Source: Pseudazoarcus pumilus_A (GTDB taxonomy: Bacteria; Pseudomonadota; Gammaproteobacteria; Burkholderiales; Rhodocyclaceae). From it: a stretch of 12,762 bases of DNA. The stretch is from the NCBI GenBank assembly GCA_033837965.1, contig JAJLLM010000123.1:1-12762 (forward strand), in the 5' to 3' direction. Each line of letters opens with the position of its first letter. Position 1 is the first letter of the stretch. This document shows positions 1-6,974 of this stretch, piece after piece. A model generated the notes under the pieces. The model was given only the letters and a program-made list of their open reading frames with translations, was not told the DNA's origin and did not search any database. Position numbers and translations under genes: made by a program.

Positions 1-22
1 GCTGTGAGGGCGCGACGCGGAG

Positions 23-432
23 TCAGGGAGTGATCGCCACCTTCAGCACGCCGTCGCGCTGGTTGGCGAACAGTTCGTAGGCCTCGACGATGTCGTCGAG
101 CCGGAAACGGTGGGTGACCAGTGCCTGCGTGTCGATGCGCCAGGCGATCACGCTCATCAGGCGACGCATGCGTTCCTTGCCGCCGGGACACAGCGTGGTG
201 ATCCCTCGCGGTAGCCCTGCACCGCCGAGCCGAGCTTCTCGATCACGCCGACCGGCTCGTGACCGATGGTCAGGTCGGGCTGCACCGGATACTCGCCCTT
301 GAGGATGTGCACGTCGGTGCCGCAGATGGTGGTGGTCGTGATGCGGATCAGCGCATCGAGCGGACCGATATCGGGAATCGGCTTGTCCACCAGTTCGATG
401 CGTCCCGGGGCGGTGAATACGGTCGCTTTCAT
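23..432 (-). pseudogene. Zinc-dependent alcohol dehydrogenase, internally deleted and frameshifted
   Basis: Remnant of a medium-chain, zinc-dependent alcohol dehydrogenase (NAD(P)-dependent alcohol/aldehyde interconversion). Reading from the ATG at 432, about 77 residues match the family N-terminus: TICGTD with the catalytic-zinc Cys37, and IGHEPVG with His58-Glu59. At about 200-210 the frame breaks. The last 60 residues of the family (TTLCPGGKERM... to ...GVLKVAITP, stop at 23-25) follow in another frame. The remnant is 410 bases, not a multiple of three. Family members are about 345-350 residues, so roughly 210 residues are missing, including the structural-zinc Cys cluster and the whole Rossmann NAD-binding fold. 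It cannot make a working enzyme. It lies 55 bp downstream of the ferritin-like gene and may once have been co-transcribed. An assembly error is possible, but a clean join of two correct ends looks like a real deletion. Confidence 0.85.
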
Positions 433-487
433 GATGGCGGTTATCGGGGTGTCCTCGGTTGCAGGTGGTGGCGGTGGGCGGTGCGCG

Positions 488-952
488 TCACAGCGCGTCG
501 AGCCGCGACATGTCGCGCACCAGGCGGCGCGTTTCCGCCTCATGGCTGGCGGCAAGCGCGGCGAAGAAGTCGCGCTCGTCGCCGATCGGTGCGGTCTCTG
601 CACGGTGGCAGTAGAGGTCTTCCATGGTCTTGTGGATGGCCAGCGCGTTGGCCAGCAGATCCTCGACCGCCTTGTCGCCGACCGCATCGCACAGGCGTGC
701 GACGACTGACGGCTGCGGAAATTCCGTGGTGTCATCGAACCAGGTCTCGAGCACGTTGCGATGCTCTTTGCCATCGGCCAGATAGCGCGACAGTGCAGTA
801 TGCATCTGGCGTTCGTGCTCGGCCAGATAGCGCAGCGCCATGCGGGCGCGCTCGTCGACGCACTCGCAGCTCGACTGCTCGTACTGACGCGCCAGTTCGG
901 CGTGGGTGCGGACGGCCCATTCGATGAGTTCGCGGACTCGATGAAATCGCAT
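488..952 (-). CDS. Ferritin-like helical protein (putative)
   Basis: Predicted 154-residue soluble, helix-rich protein with no signal peptide or membrane segment. Acidic and His residues sit in spaced helical blocks: AEHERQMH (44-51), HKTMEDLYCH (107-116) and ASHEAE (135-140). This resembles a four-helix ferritin-like or rubrerythrin-like bundle that could hold a di-metal site. I recall similar proteins in Thauera-type genomes, sometimes carrying uninformative automatic names. The start at 952 is chosen because AGGAGGA (minus strand, 957-963) lies four bases upstream; an in-frame ATG at 985 has no comparable ribosome site. Cysteines occur at 29, 31, 88 and 115. It sits between the copper-ATPase operon and the broken dehydrogenase. 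A role in metal or oxidative stress is inferred from location only. Confidence 0.7.
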   Translation of the reverse strand: MRFHRVRELIEWAVRTHAELARQYEQSSCECVDERARMALRYLAEHERQMHTALSRYLADGKEHRNVLETWFDDTTEFPQPSVVARLCDAVGDKAVEDLLANALAIHKTMEDLYCHRAETAPIGDERDFFAALAASHEAETRRLVRDMSRLDAL

Positions 953-956
953 GTCG

Positions 957-963
957 TCCTCCT
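957..963 (-). promoter_or_regulatory. Strong ribosome binding site fixing the start at 952
   Basis: AGGAGGA on the minus strand, four bases before the ATG at 952. It favours this start over the in-frame ATG at 985 for the ferritin-like gene. Confidence 0.7.
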
Positions 964-1016
964 CTGGCTGATTGCGATCGATCATGTTCAGGATGGAGCA
1001 CGGCAGGCCGCTCGGT

Positions 1017-1032
1017 GTTGACGCGTGTCAAC
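1017..1032. repeat. Inverted repeat between DUF2933 and ferritin-like genes
   Basis: Perfect 6-bp inverted repeat GTTGAC-GCGT-GTCAAC in the 101-bp gap between the two genes. No T-tract follows on either strand, so it is not a classic intrinsic terminator. It could be an operator for the ferritin-like gene or a weak mRNA stem. Confidence 0.4.
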
Positions 1033-1053
1033 CGTCGTGCCGACACGCCTGGT

Positions 1054-1281
1054 TCACTTGTGTCCTCGGTGCAGGAACAGATGCAGCAGCGGGCAGGCCG
1101 CGACGAGGAGCCAGGGTGCGATGTAGGCCCAGTGCTCGCGGTGCTCGAACAGCAGCATCGCGCCGATCAGCCCTGCGGCGGCGGGCAGCACCCATTTGAC
1201 CGTGCCGGCAGGCTTCGGGGCCGGCGCGTCGGGATCGGCCGCTGCGCGGCGGGGCGGCATGAACTTCTCGTGATCGCACAT
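1054..1281 (-). CDS. DUF2933 small membrane protein (copy a)
   Basis: Predicted 75-residue protein. The N-terminus carries MCDHEKF (Cys2, His4), followed by a Pro/Ala-rich linker. Two hydrophobic segments (about 30-45 and 53-70) flank a short EHREHW loop. The end is AACPLLHLFLHRGHK, with Cys63 and His67 inside the second segment and His71/His74 just after it. This matches the DUF2933 family often seen beside copper genes; its function is unknown. The start at 1281 is supported by GGAG about six bases upstream, although the open frame extends to 1422. It is the last gene of the copper-ATPase operon, 56 bp after the YHS gene. The placement of Cys and His suggests metal binding at the membrane, which is inference. 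Two paralogues lie at 2538-2792 and 10911-11159. Confidence 0.85.
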   Translation of the reverse strand: MCDHEKFMPPRRAAADPDAPAPKPAGTVKWVLPAAAGLIGAMLLFEHREHWAYIAPWLLVAACPLLHLFLHRGHK

Positions 1282-1337
1282 GATGTTCTCCGGCATGCAG
1301 ATGGTCGGTTTCTCGATGATGGCTGACAGTGGTGCCG

Positions 1338-1856
1338 TCAATGTTTGCCGTGACAGGACGCGCCTCCGGGTGAGCGCTGGCTGCCGAAGCGCGGACCGAC
1401 TTCGAGATTGCCGACCTCGCATTCTTCGGTGAAGTGCACGAATCCGCGCTTCAGGGCGCTTGCCCAGCCAACGCCCAGCTTCGCGCCTGCCGCGACGAGG
1501 GCCGACTCGATGTCCTCCGCGCTTACCTGAAGAAGGTCATAGGTGATCCTGACGCGGGACGCCTCGGCCTCGACCGCTTCGATGCCCATGAGGGTCTTCA
1601 CGTGTTCGATGACGGTGTGTGCCTGCTCCGGAGCCAGCGGCGCGTTCAACTCGAAGCTACGCTGCTTGAGCACGCTGCGCCCTTCCTGTTTGGGGGCCGG
1701 ACGCCCGTGCAGGCCGATGAACAGGTGGGGATGGGACAGGAAGCGGTCCCGGCATTGCGCGGAGCAAAAGGCATAACGGCTGCCGGCGTAGTCGTGCGCG
1801 AAACTGGCGGCATCCACTTCCATGCCGCAAACGACGTCCTTCACTTTTTCAGTCAT
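1338..1856 (-). CDS. YHS-domain metal-binding protein with HMA-like C-terminal domain
   Basis: Predicted 172-residue cytoplasmic protein. Residues 5-48 form a YHS domain: DVVCGMEV (Cys10), then YAFCSAQC (Cys31, Cys35) and FLSHPHLFIG. This is a small metal-binding module also found at the N-terminus of some copper P-type ATPases. Residues about 64-127 have the alternating beta/alpha pattern of a heavy-metal-associated (ferredoxin-like) fold but no CxxC. The tail holds TEECEVGNLEVGPR and ends GASCHGKH, adding possible thiol and His ligands. The start at 1856 has GGAG six bases upstream. It overlaps the end of the methyltransferase-like gene by 8 bp (ATGACTGA), which suggests translational coupling. 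A role in handing copper to, or buffering it for, the ATPase encoded upstream is inference. Confidence 0.85.
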   Translation of the reverse strand: MTEKVKDVVCGMEVDAASFAHDYAGSRYAFCSAQCRDRFLSHPHLFIGLHGRPAPKQEGRSVLKQRSFELNAPLAPEQAHTVIEHVKTLMGIEAVEAEASRVRITYDLLQVSAEDIESALVAAGAKLGVGWASALKRGFVHFTEECEVGNLEVGPRFGSQRSPGGASCHGKH

Positions 1857-2541
1857 TTCGTTCTCCGTTCGATTGTCGTGGGGGGGAGCCGTCGGGCGAC
1901 GTCGGCAGGGTTTGTCTGCCAAGCCGCGGGACGAAGGCGGGGGTCCGTCTCATGTAGTCGCGGTAAGCGTCGCCGAACGCGGCGATGGAGTCCGCTTCTT
2001 CGCGGCGCGCAAGTCGGGCGTAGACGATCAGTAGCACCGGGAACATCGCCAGTGTGATCAGGGTGGGCCACTGCAACAGGAAGCCGAACATGATCAGCAC
2101 GAAGCCGATGTACTGGGGATGGCGGACGTAAGCGTACGGGCCGGTGACGGCGAGGCGATGTTCGCGCTGTGCCGCGTACAGCACCGGCCAGGCTTTGGCG
2201 AGCAGCCAGAAACCGCCGATGATGAAAGCCGTGCTGAGGATGTGGAAGGGGCCGAAGTGCGGGTTGGATTCCCAGCCGAAGGTCATTTCGAGCAGATGCC
2301 CGGCATCGTGCGAGAGCCAGTCGATGCCCGGAAAGCGTGACGAGAGCCAGCCCGACAGCAGATAGATGGTCAGCGGGAAACCGTACATCTCGGTGAACAG
2401 CGCCACGATGAAGGCCGAGTAGGCCCCGAACGAGCGCCAGTCGCGAGTCGTCTGCGGCCTCGCAAAGCTGAACGCGAACGCGATGAACAGCACCGAGTTG
2501 AGCAGCACCAGCGACCACAGGCCGTAGGCTTCGCCGTTCAT
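1849..2541 (-). CDS. Isoprenylcysteine carboxyl methyltransferase (ICMT/PEMT)-family membrane protein
   Basis: Predicted 230-residue integral membrane protein with about five hydrophobic stretches (around 8-26, 38-64, 100-124, 143-158, 160-174). The C-terminal half has the family signature: GPYAYVRHPQYIGF (134-147), then RREEADSIAAFGDAYRDYMRRTPAFVP. In ICMT and phospholipid methyltransferases these residues bind S-adenosylmethionine. Bacteria lack prenylated CaaX proteins, so the substrate is unknown. Homologues recur in heavy-metal resistance clusters. The start at 2541 forms an ATGA overlap with the stop of the upstream DUF2933 gene, and the stop overlaps the YHS gene start by 8 bp. It is therefore embedded in the copper-ATPase operon. 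Whether it modifies a membrane lipid, a metal-binding Cys or something else cannot be told from sequence. Confidence 0.85.
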   Translation of the reverse strand: MNGEAYGLWSLVLLNSVLFIAFAFSFARPQTTRDWRSFGAYSAFIVALFTEMYGFPLTIYLLSGWLSSRFPGIDWLSHDAGHLLEMTFGWESNPHFGPFHILSTAFIIGGFWLLAKAWPVLYAAQREHRLAVTGPYAYVRHPQYIGFVLIMFGFLLQWPTLITLAMFPVLLIVYARLARREEADSIAAFGDAYRDYMRRTPAFVPRLGRQTLPTSPDGSPPRQSNGERND

Positions 2542-2792
2542 TTGCGCTCATCCTCGTGATGGTTATGTGCGCCGTGAGAATGGCCGCGGTGCATGAAAAC
2601 GTGCATCAGCGGGCAGGCGAGCAGGATCAGCCAGGGGAGCGCGCCGAGCACATGGACGCGGTGCTCTGCGATCAGCAGACCGGCGGCCAGTGCCATGAAG
2701 CCGATGAACACCCATTTGGCCCGGCCATGGTTGCCTTCCCTGGGCGGTGTGCTATGGGTGACGTTTTCGCCGGCAGGTTCATGTGTGCTCAT
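2538..2792 (-). CDS. DUF2933 small membrane protein (copy b), His-rich tail
   Basis: Predicted 84-residue protein with His residues at the N-terminus (4, 13, 22), two hydrophobic segments (about 27-42 and 50-67) and the family core EHRVH...LPWLILLACPLMHVFMHRGH. Its tail GHSHGAHNHHEDERK is much richer in His than copy a. It lacks the MCxHxKF start of the other two copies. It begins 10 bp after the copper ATPase, and its ribosome site AAGGAG overlaps the ATPase TAA stop, indicating coupled translation. Its stop overlaps the next start by ATGA. An accessory metal-binding role for the ATPase is inferred from this linkage. Confidence 0.88.
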   Translation of the reverse strand: MSTHEPAGENVTHSTPPREGNHGRAKWVFIGFMALAAGLLIAEHRVHVLGALPWLILLACPLMHVFMHRGHSHGAHNHHEDERK

Positions 2793-2798
2793 GCGTGG

Positions 2799-2805
2799 CT
2801 CCTTA
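2799..2805 (-). promoter_or_regulatory. Stop codon and ribosome binding site overlap (TAAGGAG)
   Basis: The TAA stop of the ATPase is part of the AAGGAG ribosome site for the DUF2933 gene starting at 2792. Terminating ribosomes could reinitiate directly, linking the two protein levels. Confidence 0.7.
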
Positions 2806-5103
2806 GGGATTCGTGCGTTGCAGATTCGCCGCGTCGAGTCGTGCGCGCTTGAGCAGCAGCGAGTTGCCGATCACCGACAGCGAGCTGGCCGTCATCGCGA
2901 CGACGCCGACCATCGGATGCAGCAGGCCCAGCGCAGCCACCGGAATTGCGGCGAGGTTGTAGAACCACGCCCAGAACAGGTTCTGCACGATTTTCGAGAA
3001 GGTCGCGCGGGACAGACGGATGGCCTCGACGACGCGACTCAGCTCACCGCTGACCAGCGTCACGTCGGCCGCCTCGATGGCGACGTCGGCACCGGCGCCG
3101 ATGGCGATGCCGACGTTGGCCTGCTTGAGCGCGGGCGCGTCGTTGATGCCGTCGCCGACCATCGCGACGTGATCGCCGTACTCGCGCTGCAGCGCGCGGA
3201 TGGCGTCTACCTTGCCCTCGGGCAGCACGCCGGCCATGACCTCGTCGACGCCGACCTGATCGGCGACAAAGCGCGCCGTGCGCTCGTTGTCGCCGGTGAC
3301 CATGGCGACGCGGATGCCCAGCGCGTGCAGGGCCGCGATGGCGTCGCGCGAATCGGGCTTGACCGTGTCGGCGACGGCGACGATGCCGGCGGCGCGATCG
3401 TCGATGGCGATGAGCATCGCGGTCTTGCCGTCGTTCTCGAGCTGCTTGAGCGCATCTTCGAGCGCGGCGTGGTCGATATCCGCCTCGTCGAGCAGCCGGC
3501 GGCTGCCGACGCGGGTCAGGCGGCCGTCGACCTCGCCCTGCACGCCGCGCGCGGTGATGGCCTTGAAGGCCTGTACGGCAGGGACCTCGATGCCGCGCTC
3601 GCGTGCGCCGGCGACGATGGACTGGCCGAGCGGATGTTCCGAACCGGCCTCGACCGATGCTGCGGCGCGCAGCACGGTTGCCTCGTCGAAGCCGTCGGCG
3701 GCGATAACGTCGGTGAGTGCGGGCTGGCCACGGGTGATGGTGCCGGTCTTGTCGAGCACCACCACCTTGATGTCCTTGAGCGTCTGGATGGCCTCGCCGG
3801 AGCGGATCAGCACGCCGCGCTCGGCGCCCAGGCCCGAGCCGACCATCAGCGCGGTGGGCGTGGCCAGCCCGAGCGCGCAGGGGCAGGCGATGACCAGTAC
3901 GGCCACCGCCGACAGCGTTGCGACGGTGAGCCGTCCGAGTGTCGGATCGACCCACGGCAGGAAGCTCGCGCCCCAGTCGAGCACCGGGCGCAAGGTGTCG
4001 AAGAACACCAGCCACAGCACGAAGCTCGCCAGGCTGACGAGGATCACCGCCGGCACGAAGCGGCCGGTGACGCGGTCGGCGAATTCCTGGATCGGCACCT
4101 TGGAGCCCTGTGCCTGCTCGACCAGACGGATCACCTGCGCGAGAAAGGTGTCCGCGCCGACGCGCGTGGCGCGCACGCGCAGCACGCCTTCCTTGTTGAT
4201 CGTCGCGCCGATCACCGCATCGCCCGGACCCTTCTCGACCGGCACCGATTCGCCGGTGGCGATGGATTCGTCGAGGTGGCTCGCGCCGTCGACGATCTCG
4301 CCGTCGGTCGGCACTTTTGCGCCGGGTCGCACGATCATCACGTCGCCGATCTGCAACTCCGCTACGGCGACCTCGACCTCCGCGCCGTCACGCACCACCG
4401 TCGCGGTCTTCGCGCCCAGCGTGACGAGCTTGCGGATGGCCTGCGAAGCGCGGCCCTTGGCGCGGGTTTCCAGATAGCGGCCGAGCAGGTGAAAGGTCAT
4501 GATGGTCGCGGCCATCTCGATGAACGAGGTCATCGGATAGAAGAAGCCGAGCAGCCCGATCAGGTAGGGCGGCAGGCTGCCCAGCGAGATCAGCACGTCC
4601 ATGTTGGCCGTGCGGTTGGTCAGCGAGCGCCAGGCCGAGCGGTGGGTCGCCAGCCCGCCGCAGGTGAACACCACCGGAAAGGCGAGCAGCGCGACGATGG
4701 CTAGATAGCCCGGCACCGGCTGCCAGAACATGTGCGGCACCATCAGCAGCATGATCAGCGTGGTCGGCACCGCCGCGATCCACAGCCGCTTGCTTGCCAG
4801 CGCTAGGTAACGTTCCTCCGATGCGGTCTCGCTGACGGCGGCGTCCTTGCCGTGCGTCTGGACCGAATCGACGTCGTAGCCGGCGCGCTCGACCGCGTGC
4901 CGGATGGCTTCCGGAGCAGTCGTCGCGGCATCGAATTCGACGTTGACGCGATGACTGGCGATGCTGGTTTCGATGCGCCCGACCCCGTCGAGCCGACGGA
5001 TCGATTCGCTCACCAGGCCGGCGCAGTGATCGCTGCCCATGCCCGGCACGATCAGGGTGAGTCGGGCGTCGCTTCTGGGGGAGGTGCTTGCTGCATTGTT
5101 CAT
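2803..5103 (-). CDS. copA: Cu(I)-translocating P1B-type ATPase
   Basis: Predicted 766-residue inner-membrane pump that exports cytoplasmic Cu(I) using ATP. One N-terminal HMA domain (about 14-80) has GMGSDHC in place of the usual GMxCxxC: Ser24 replaces the first Cys and only Cys27 remains. The rest is intact: TGES actuator loop (283-286), CPC in the sixth helix (407-409), phosphorylated Asp451 in DKTGT, SEHPLG (488-493) with the P1B His-Pro, TGDN (603-606) and GDGINDAP (650-657). The CPC, with YN (715-716) and MTASS (737-741) in the last two helices, is the signature of Cu(I)-selective P1B-1 pumps. Length is normal for one HMA domain. The ATG at 5103 has AGGA six bases upstream. It leads a five-gene operon and follows a putative operator at 5209-5230. 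Confidence 0.96.
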   Translation of the reverse strand: MNNAASTSPRSDARLTLIVPGMGSDHCAGLVSESIRRLDGVGRIETSIASHRVNVEFDAATTAPEAIRHAVERAGYDVDSVQTHGKDAAVSETASEERYLALASKRLWIAAVPTTLIMLLMVPHMFWQPVPGYLAIVALLAFPVVFTCGGLATHRSAWRSLTNRTANMDVLISLGSLPPYLIGLLGFFYPMTSFIEMAATIMTFHLLGRYLETRAKGRASQAIRKLVTLGAKTATVVRDGAEVEVAVAELQIGDVMIVRPGAKVPTDGEIVDGASHLDESIATGESVPVEKGPGDAVIGATINKEGVLRVRATRVGADTFLAQVIRLVEQAQGSKVPIQEFADRVTGRFVPAVILVSLASFVLWLVFFDTLRPVLDWGASFLPWVDPTLGRLTVATLSAVAVLVIACPCALGLATPTALMVGSGLGAERGVLIRSGEAIQTLKDIKVVVLDKTGTITRGQPALTDVIAADGFDEATVLRAAASVEAGSEHPLGQSIVAGARERGIEVPAVQAFKAITARGVQGEVDGRLTRVGSRRLLDEADIDHAALEDALKQLENDGKTAMLIAIDDRAAGIVAVADTVKPDSRDAIAALHALGIRVAMVTGDNERTARFVADQVGVDEVMAGVLPEGKVDAIRALQREYGDHVAMVGDGINDAPALKQANVGIAIGAGADVAIEAADVTLVSGELSRVVEAIRLSRATFSKIVQNLFWAWFYNLAAIPVAALGLLHPMVGVVAMTASSLSVIGNSLLLKRARLDAANLQRTNP

Positions 5104-5178
5104 GGCGGTTCCTGTGCGCTCGGGCTTGTCGGCTGGTCACGGCGCGCGATCGTCAGTGCGTGGGGGAGAGTCGGCACT

Positions 5179-5184
5179 ATTATT
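5179..5184 (-). promoter_or_regulatory. Candidate -10 box for the copper-ATPase operon
   Basis: AATAAT on the minus strand sits in a locally AT-rich patch within GC-rich DNA, about 75 bp before the start at 5103. No good -35 hexamer lies 16-18 bp upstream. That fits an activator-dependent promoter with the repeats at 5209-5230 just upstream. Confidence 0.35.
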
Positions 5185-5208
5185 TTGTGACCGTGCCGCT
5201 TAGTGGCG

Positions 5209-5230
5209 GATTACGGGAAGGTTACGGATT
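5209..5230. promoter_or_regulatory. Putative response-regulator box upstream of the copper ATPase
   Basis: On the plus strand two TTACGG copies (5211-5216 and 5222-5227) are spaced exactly 11 bp apart, one helical turn, as in tandem sites of OmpR-family response regulators. The core GATTAC-N6-GT-N-A-N-G is shared with sites at 10623-10644 and 11378-11399. The box lies just upstream of the candidate -10, where an activator would sit. The regulator is not encoded here; CopR/CusR-like identity is inferred. Confidence 0.45.
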
Positions 5231-5309
5231 TGTCATCTTGCGCGACCTCCTCCGAAGGGTACACAAGCGCGCATGCCCGCCTGCCTGTCCCCGGGGCCCC
5301 CTGCCACGA

Positions 5310-5323
5310 TCCGGACGTCCGGA
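5310..5323. repeat. Perfect 14-bp palindrome after the 75-residue gene
   Basis: TCCGGACGTCCGGA lies 28 bp past the end of the small membrane gene, in the 248-bp gap before the copper ATPase. A GC-rich block (about 5290-5301) follows in the direction of transcription. No U-tract is present. It may be an operator or an mRNA stem; nothing else gene-like is seen in this gap. Confidence 0.35.
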
Positions 5324-5351
5324 CCGCTCGTGCCCTGGTGCGTGCCGATGC

Positions 5352-5579
5352 TCAGTCATTCCGATCTTGAGCCTGGGCTACCGGCCAGCGCGCAAACGCG
5401 ATGAAATAGAGGAAAAGGAAATTGACCATGGGAACCAGTATCAACAGTCCCATCCAGCCCGGATAGCCGGCGCGCTGGCAGATGCGCCAGAACGGAATGA
5501 CGATCGCAATGGCGACAAGAAGCATCCACAGCCAGTGTCCTGCCCAGATCGTGTTGCCAAACATGTGACCCTCAATCAT
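5352..5579 (-). CDS. Small two-helix membrane protein, unknown function
   Basis: Predicted 75-residue protein with two hydrophobic segments (about 16-30 and 43-62) joined by the loop WRICQRAGYPGW. It resembles small conserved bacterial membrane proteins with an [RK]-x-G-x-x-GW loop, which I cannot name with certainty. It starts 28 bp after the permease gene. GGGAG lies eight bases before the ATG at 5579. A second in-frame ATG at 5564 with GAGG upstream is almost as good. Base composition is lower in GC than the copper genes on both sides, matching the permease, so the two probably arrived together. Confidence 0.7.
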   Translation of the reverse strand: MIEGHMFGNTIWAGHWLWMLLVAIAIVIPFWRICQRAGYPGWMGLLILVPMVNFLFLYFIAFARWPVAQAQDRND

Positions 5580-5607
5580 GGTTTGCGCTCCCGTTCAGTT
5601 GCTGATT

Positions 5608-6957
5608 TCAGTGGTGGTGTTCATGAGATTCCTGCTCGCCTGATTGTCTGGCGCCAGCCGAATTTTTCAGGAAAATCTGCTCCGCAATCGCTATGACCAT
5701 CATCGTGGCTACAGCAATACCAATCACAAGGGGGTCGGAATTCAGCTTGACCCAGACAAAGCCTCCGAGCGCGAGCAGATCGAGGAAGATGGCGGTGGCC
5801 GGCACCCACGCCCTCGCGTGGATGTCTTCGCGGAGATACCGAATGACGCCCCAATGGATGGCGATATCCATGATCAGGTAGAACACGATCCCCAGCGCCG
5901 CGATTCGGGAAAGATCAAAGAATGCGGTCAGGATCAGGCCGAGAACCACCGTGTAGACCAGAGTGTGCTTCTGGATGCTGCCTGGCATGCCGAAGTGGCG
6001 ATGGGGAACCAGCTTCATTTCCGTCAGCATTGCGAGCATGCGTGAGACTGCAAAGATGCTGGCCAGAATGCCGCCGGCAGTGGCCATCATGGCGAGTGCC
6101 ACCGTAAACCAGACGCCATAATCGCCCAGCGCTGGCCGCGCTGCAGCGGCAAGGGAGTAGTCCTGTGTCTCGATGATTTCGGTGAGCGAAAGATTGCTCG
6201 CAACCGCAAAGCCGACCAAGGTGTAGAGCACTACGCACGCAGCAATGGAAATCACGATGGCACGACCAACGTTGCGGTGCGGGTCTTTCACCTCCGAGCC
6301 ACTGTTGGTAATCGTCGTGAAGCCCTTGAATGCCAGTATCCCCAGAGCGGTTGCGCCCAGGAAGTTACCAACCGCTCCGGCTTCTCGTGCGTCGGAAAAG
6401 TCGACAGAGATGCTGTCTGCAATCCAGGCACCCACCAGACCGAAGATCAGGATGCCGCCGATCTTCAAGACTCCGATGAACGACGCCACGCTCTCGATAA
6501 GGCGGTTGCTCATCAGATTGATCAGAAAAGCCGTCAGGATGAGTGACACCCCGAGTATGGGCACCATGCGGCCGCTCTCGTCTCCGCCGAAAAGCTGCAT
6601 CGTATAGGCGCCGAAGGTGCGGGCAAGAAAGCTTTGCGCGATCACCATGGAGAAATACATCAGCAATGCATTGAAGGCGGTGGGCAATCGGTCGCCGTAG
6701 GCCTTGTGCAGATACATGCCGATGCCGCCAGCGGACGGATAGGCGTTGGAAATCTTGATGTAGGAGTAGGCACTGAAGGCAACGATCACGGCGGCGGCCA
6801 GAAACGCCAGCGGGAACAGAACGCCCGTCATCTGCGCCATCTGCCCGGTCAGTGCGAAGATGCCGGCGCCGATCATGACGCCGGTACCCAGCATCACGGT
6901 GCCTGCCAGCGTCAGGCTGTCCTTGCGGTAGTGCGTCCTGCGGTCGTCTTCTGCCAT
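5608..6957 (-). CDS. APC-superfamily amino acid permease
   Basis: Predicted 449-residue integral membrane transporter with about 12 helices. The first helix has GVMIGAGIFALTG (26-38), the broken-helix substrate site typical of APC amino acid permeases. AGGIGMYL and the later motif GFTTITNSGSEVKDPHRNVGRAI also match the family. The C-terminus ends ESHEHHH, an unusual His cluster for this family. The start at 6957 has GGAGG five bases upstream; the frame continues to 7077 without a better start. The substrate is unknown; a link to a copper-chelating or thiol amino acid is speculation. GC is visibly lower than in neighbours (a 60-base sample at 5701-5760 is 50%), suggesting separate origin. It is 159 bp downstream of the cupredoxin gene and 28 bp upstream of the small membrane gene. 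Confidence 0.9.
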   Translation of the reverse strand: MAEDDRRTHYRKDSLTLAGTVMLGTGVMIGAGIFALTGQMAQMTGVLFPLAFLAAAVIVAFSAYSYIKISNAYPSAGGIGMYLHKAYGDRLPTAFNALLMYFSMVIAQSFLARTFGAYTMQLFGGDESGRMVPILGVSLILTAFLINLMSNRLIESVASFIGVLKIGGILIFGLVGAWIADSISVDFSDAREAGAVGNFLGATALGILAFKGFTTITNSGSEVKDPHRNVGRAIVISIAACVVLYTLVGFAVASNLSLTEIIETQDYSLAAAARPALGDYGVWFTVALAMMATAGGILASIFAVSRMLAMLTEMKLVPHRHFGMPGSIQKHTLVYTVVLGLILTAFFDLSRIAALGIVFYLIMDIAIHWGVIRYLREDIHARAWVPATAIFLDLLALGGFVWVKLNSDPLVIGIAVATMMVIAIAEQIFLKNSAGARQSGEQESHEHHH

Positions 6958-6974
6958 GTTCCCTCCGGTTTTGC

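Noticed and set aside
970..989. Fourth copy of the response-regulator box (GATTGCGATCGATCATG)
   Set aside because: It fits only with a gap, so half-site spacing is 10 rather than 11 bp, and it sits within 40 bp of the start codon at 952, almost on the ribosome site.
2593..4704. 703-residue open frame on the plus strand
   Set aside because: It lies opposite the copper ATPase, whose motifs are complete. The plus-strand product is low-complexity Asp/Arg/Gly/Ala-rich sequence with no family resemblance, as expected antisense to a GC-rich gene.
5216..5222. CueR (MerR-family) operator half-site GGAAGGT upstream of the copper ATPase
   Set aside because: No matching CCTTCC partner at the required spacing and no 19-bp spaced promoter; the TTACGG direct repeats explain the sequence better.
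5088..5696. 202-residue plus-strand frame across the ATPase promoter gap
   Set aside because: It runs over three minus-strand genes and the promoter region, has no ribosome site and no recognisable content.
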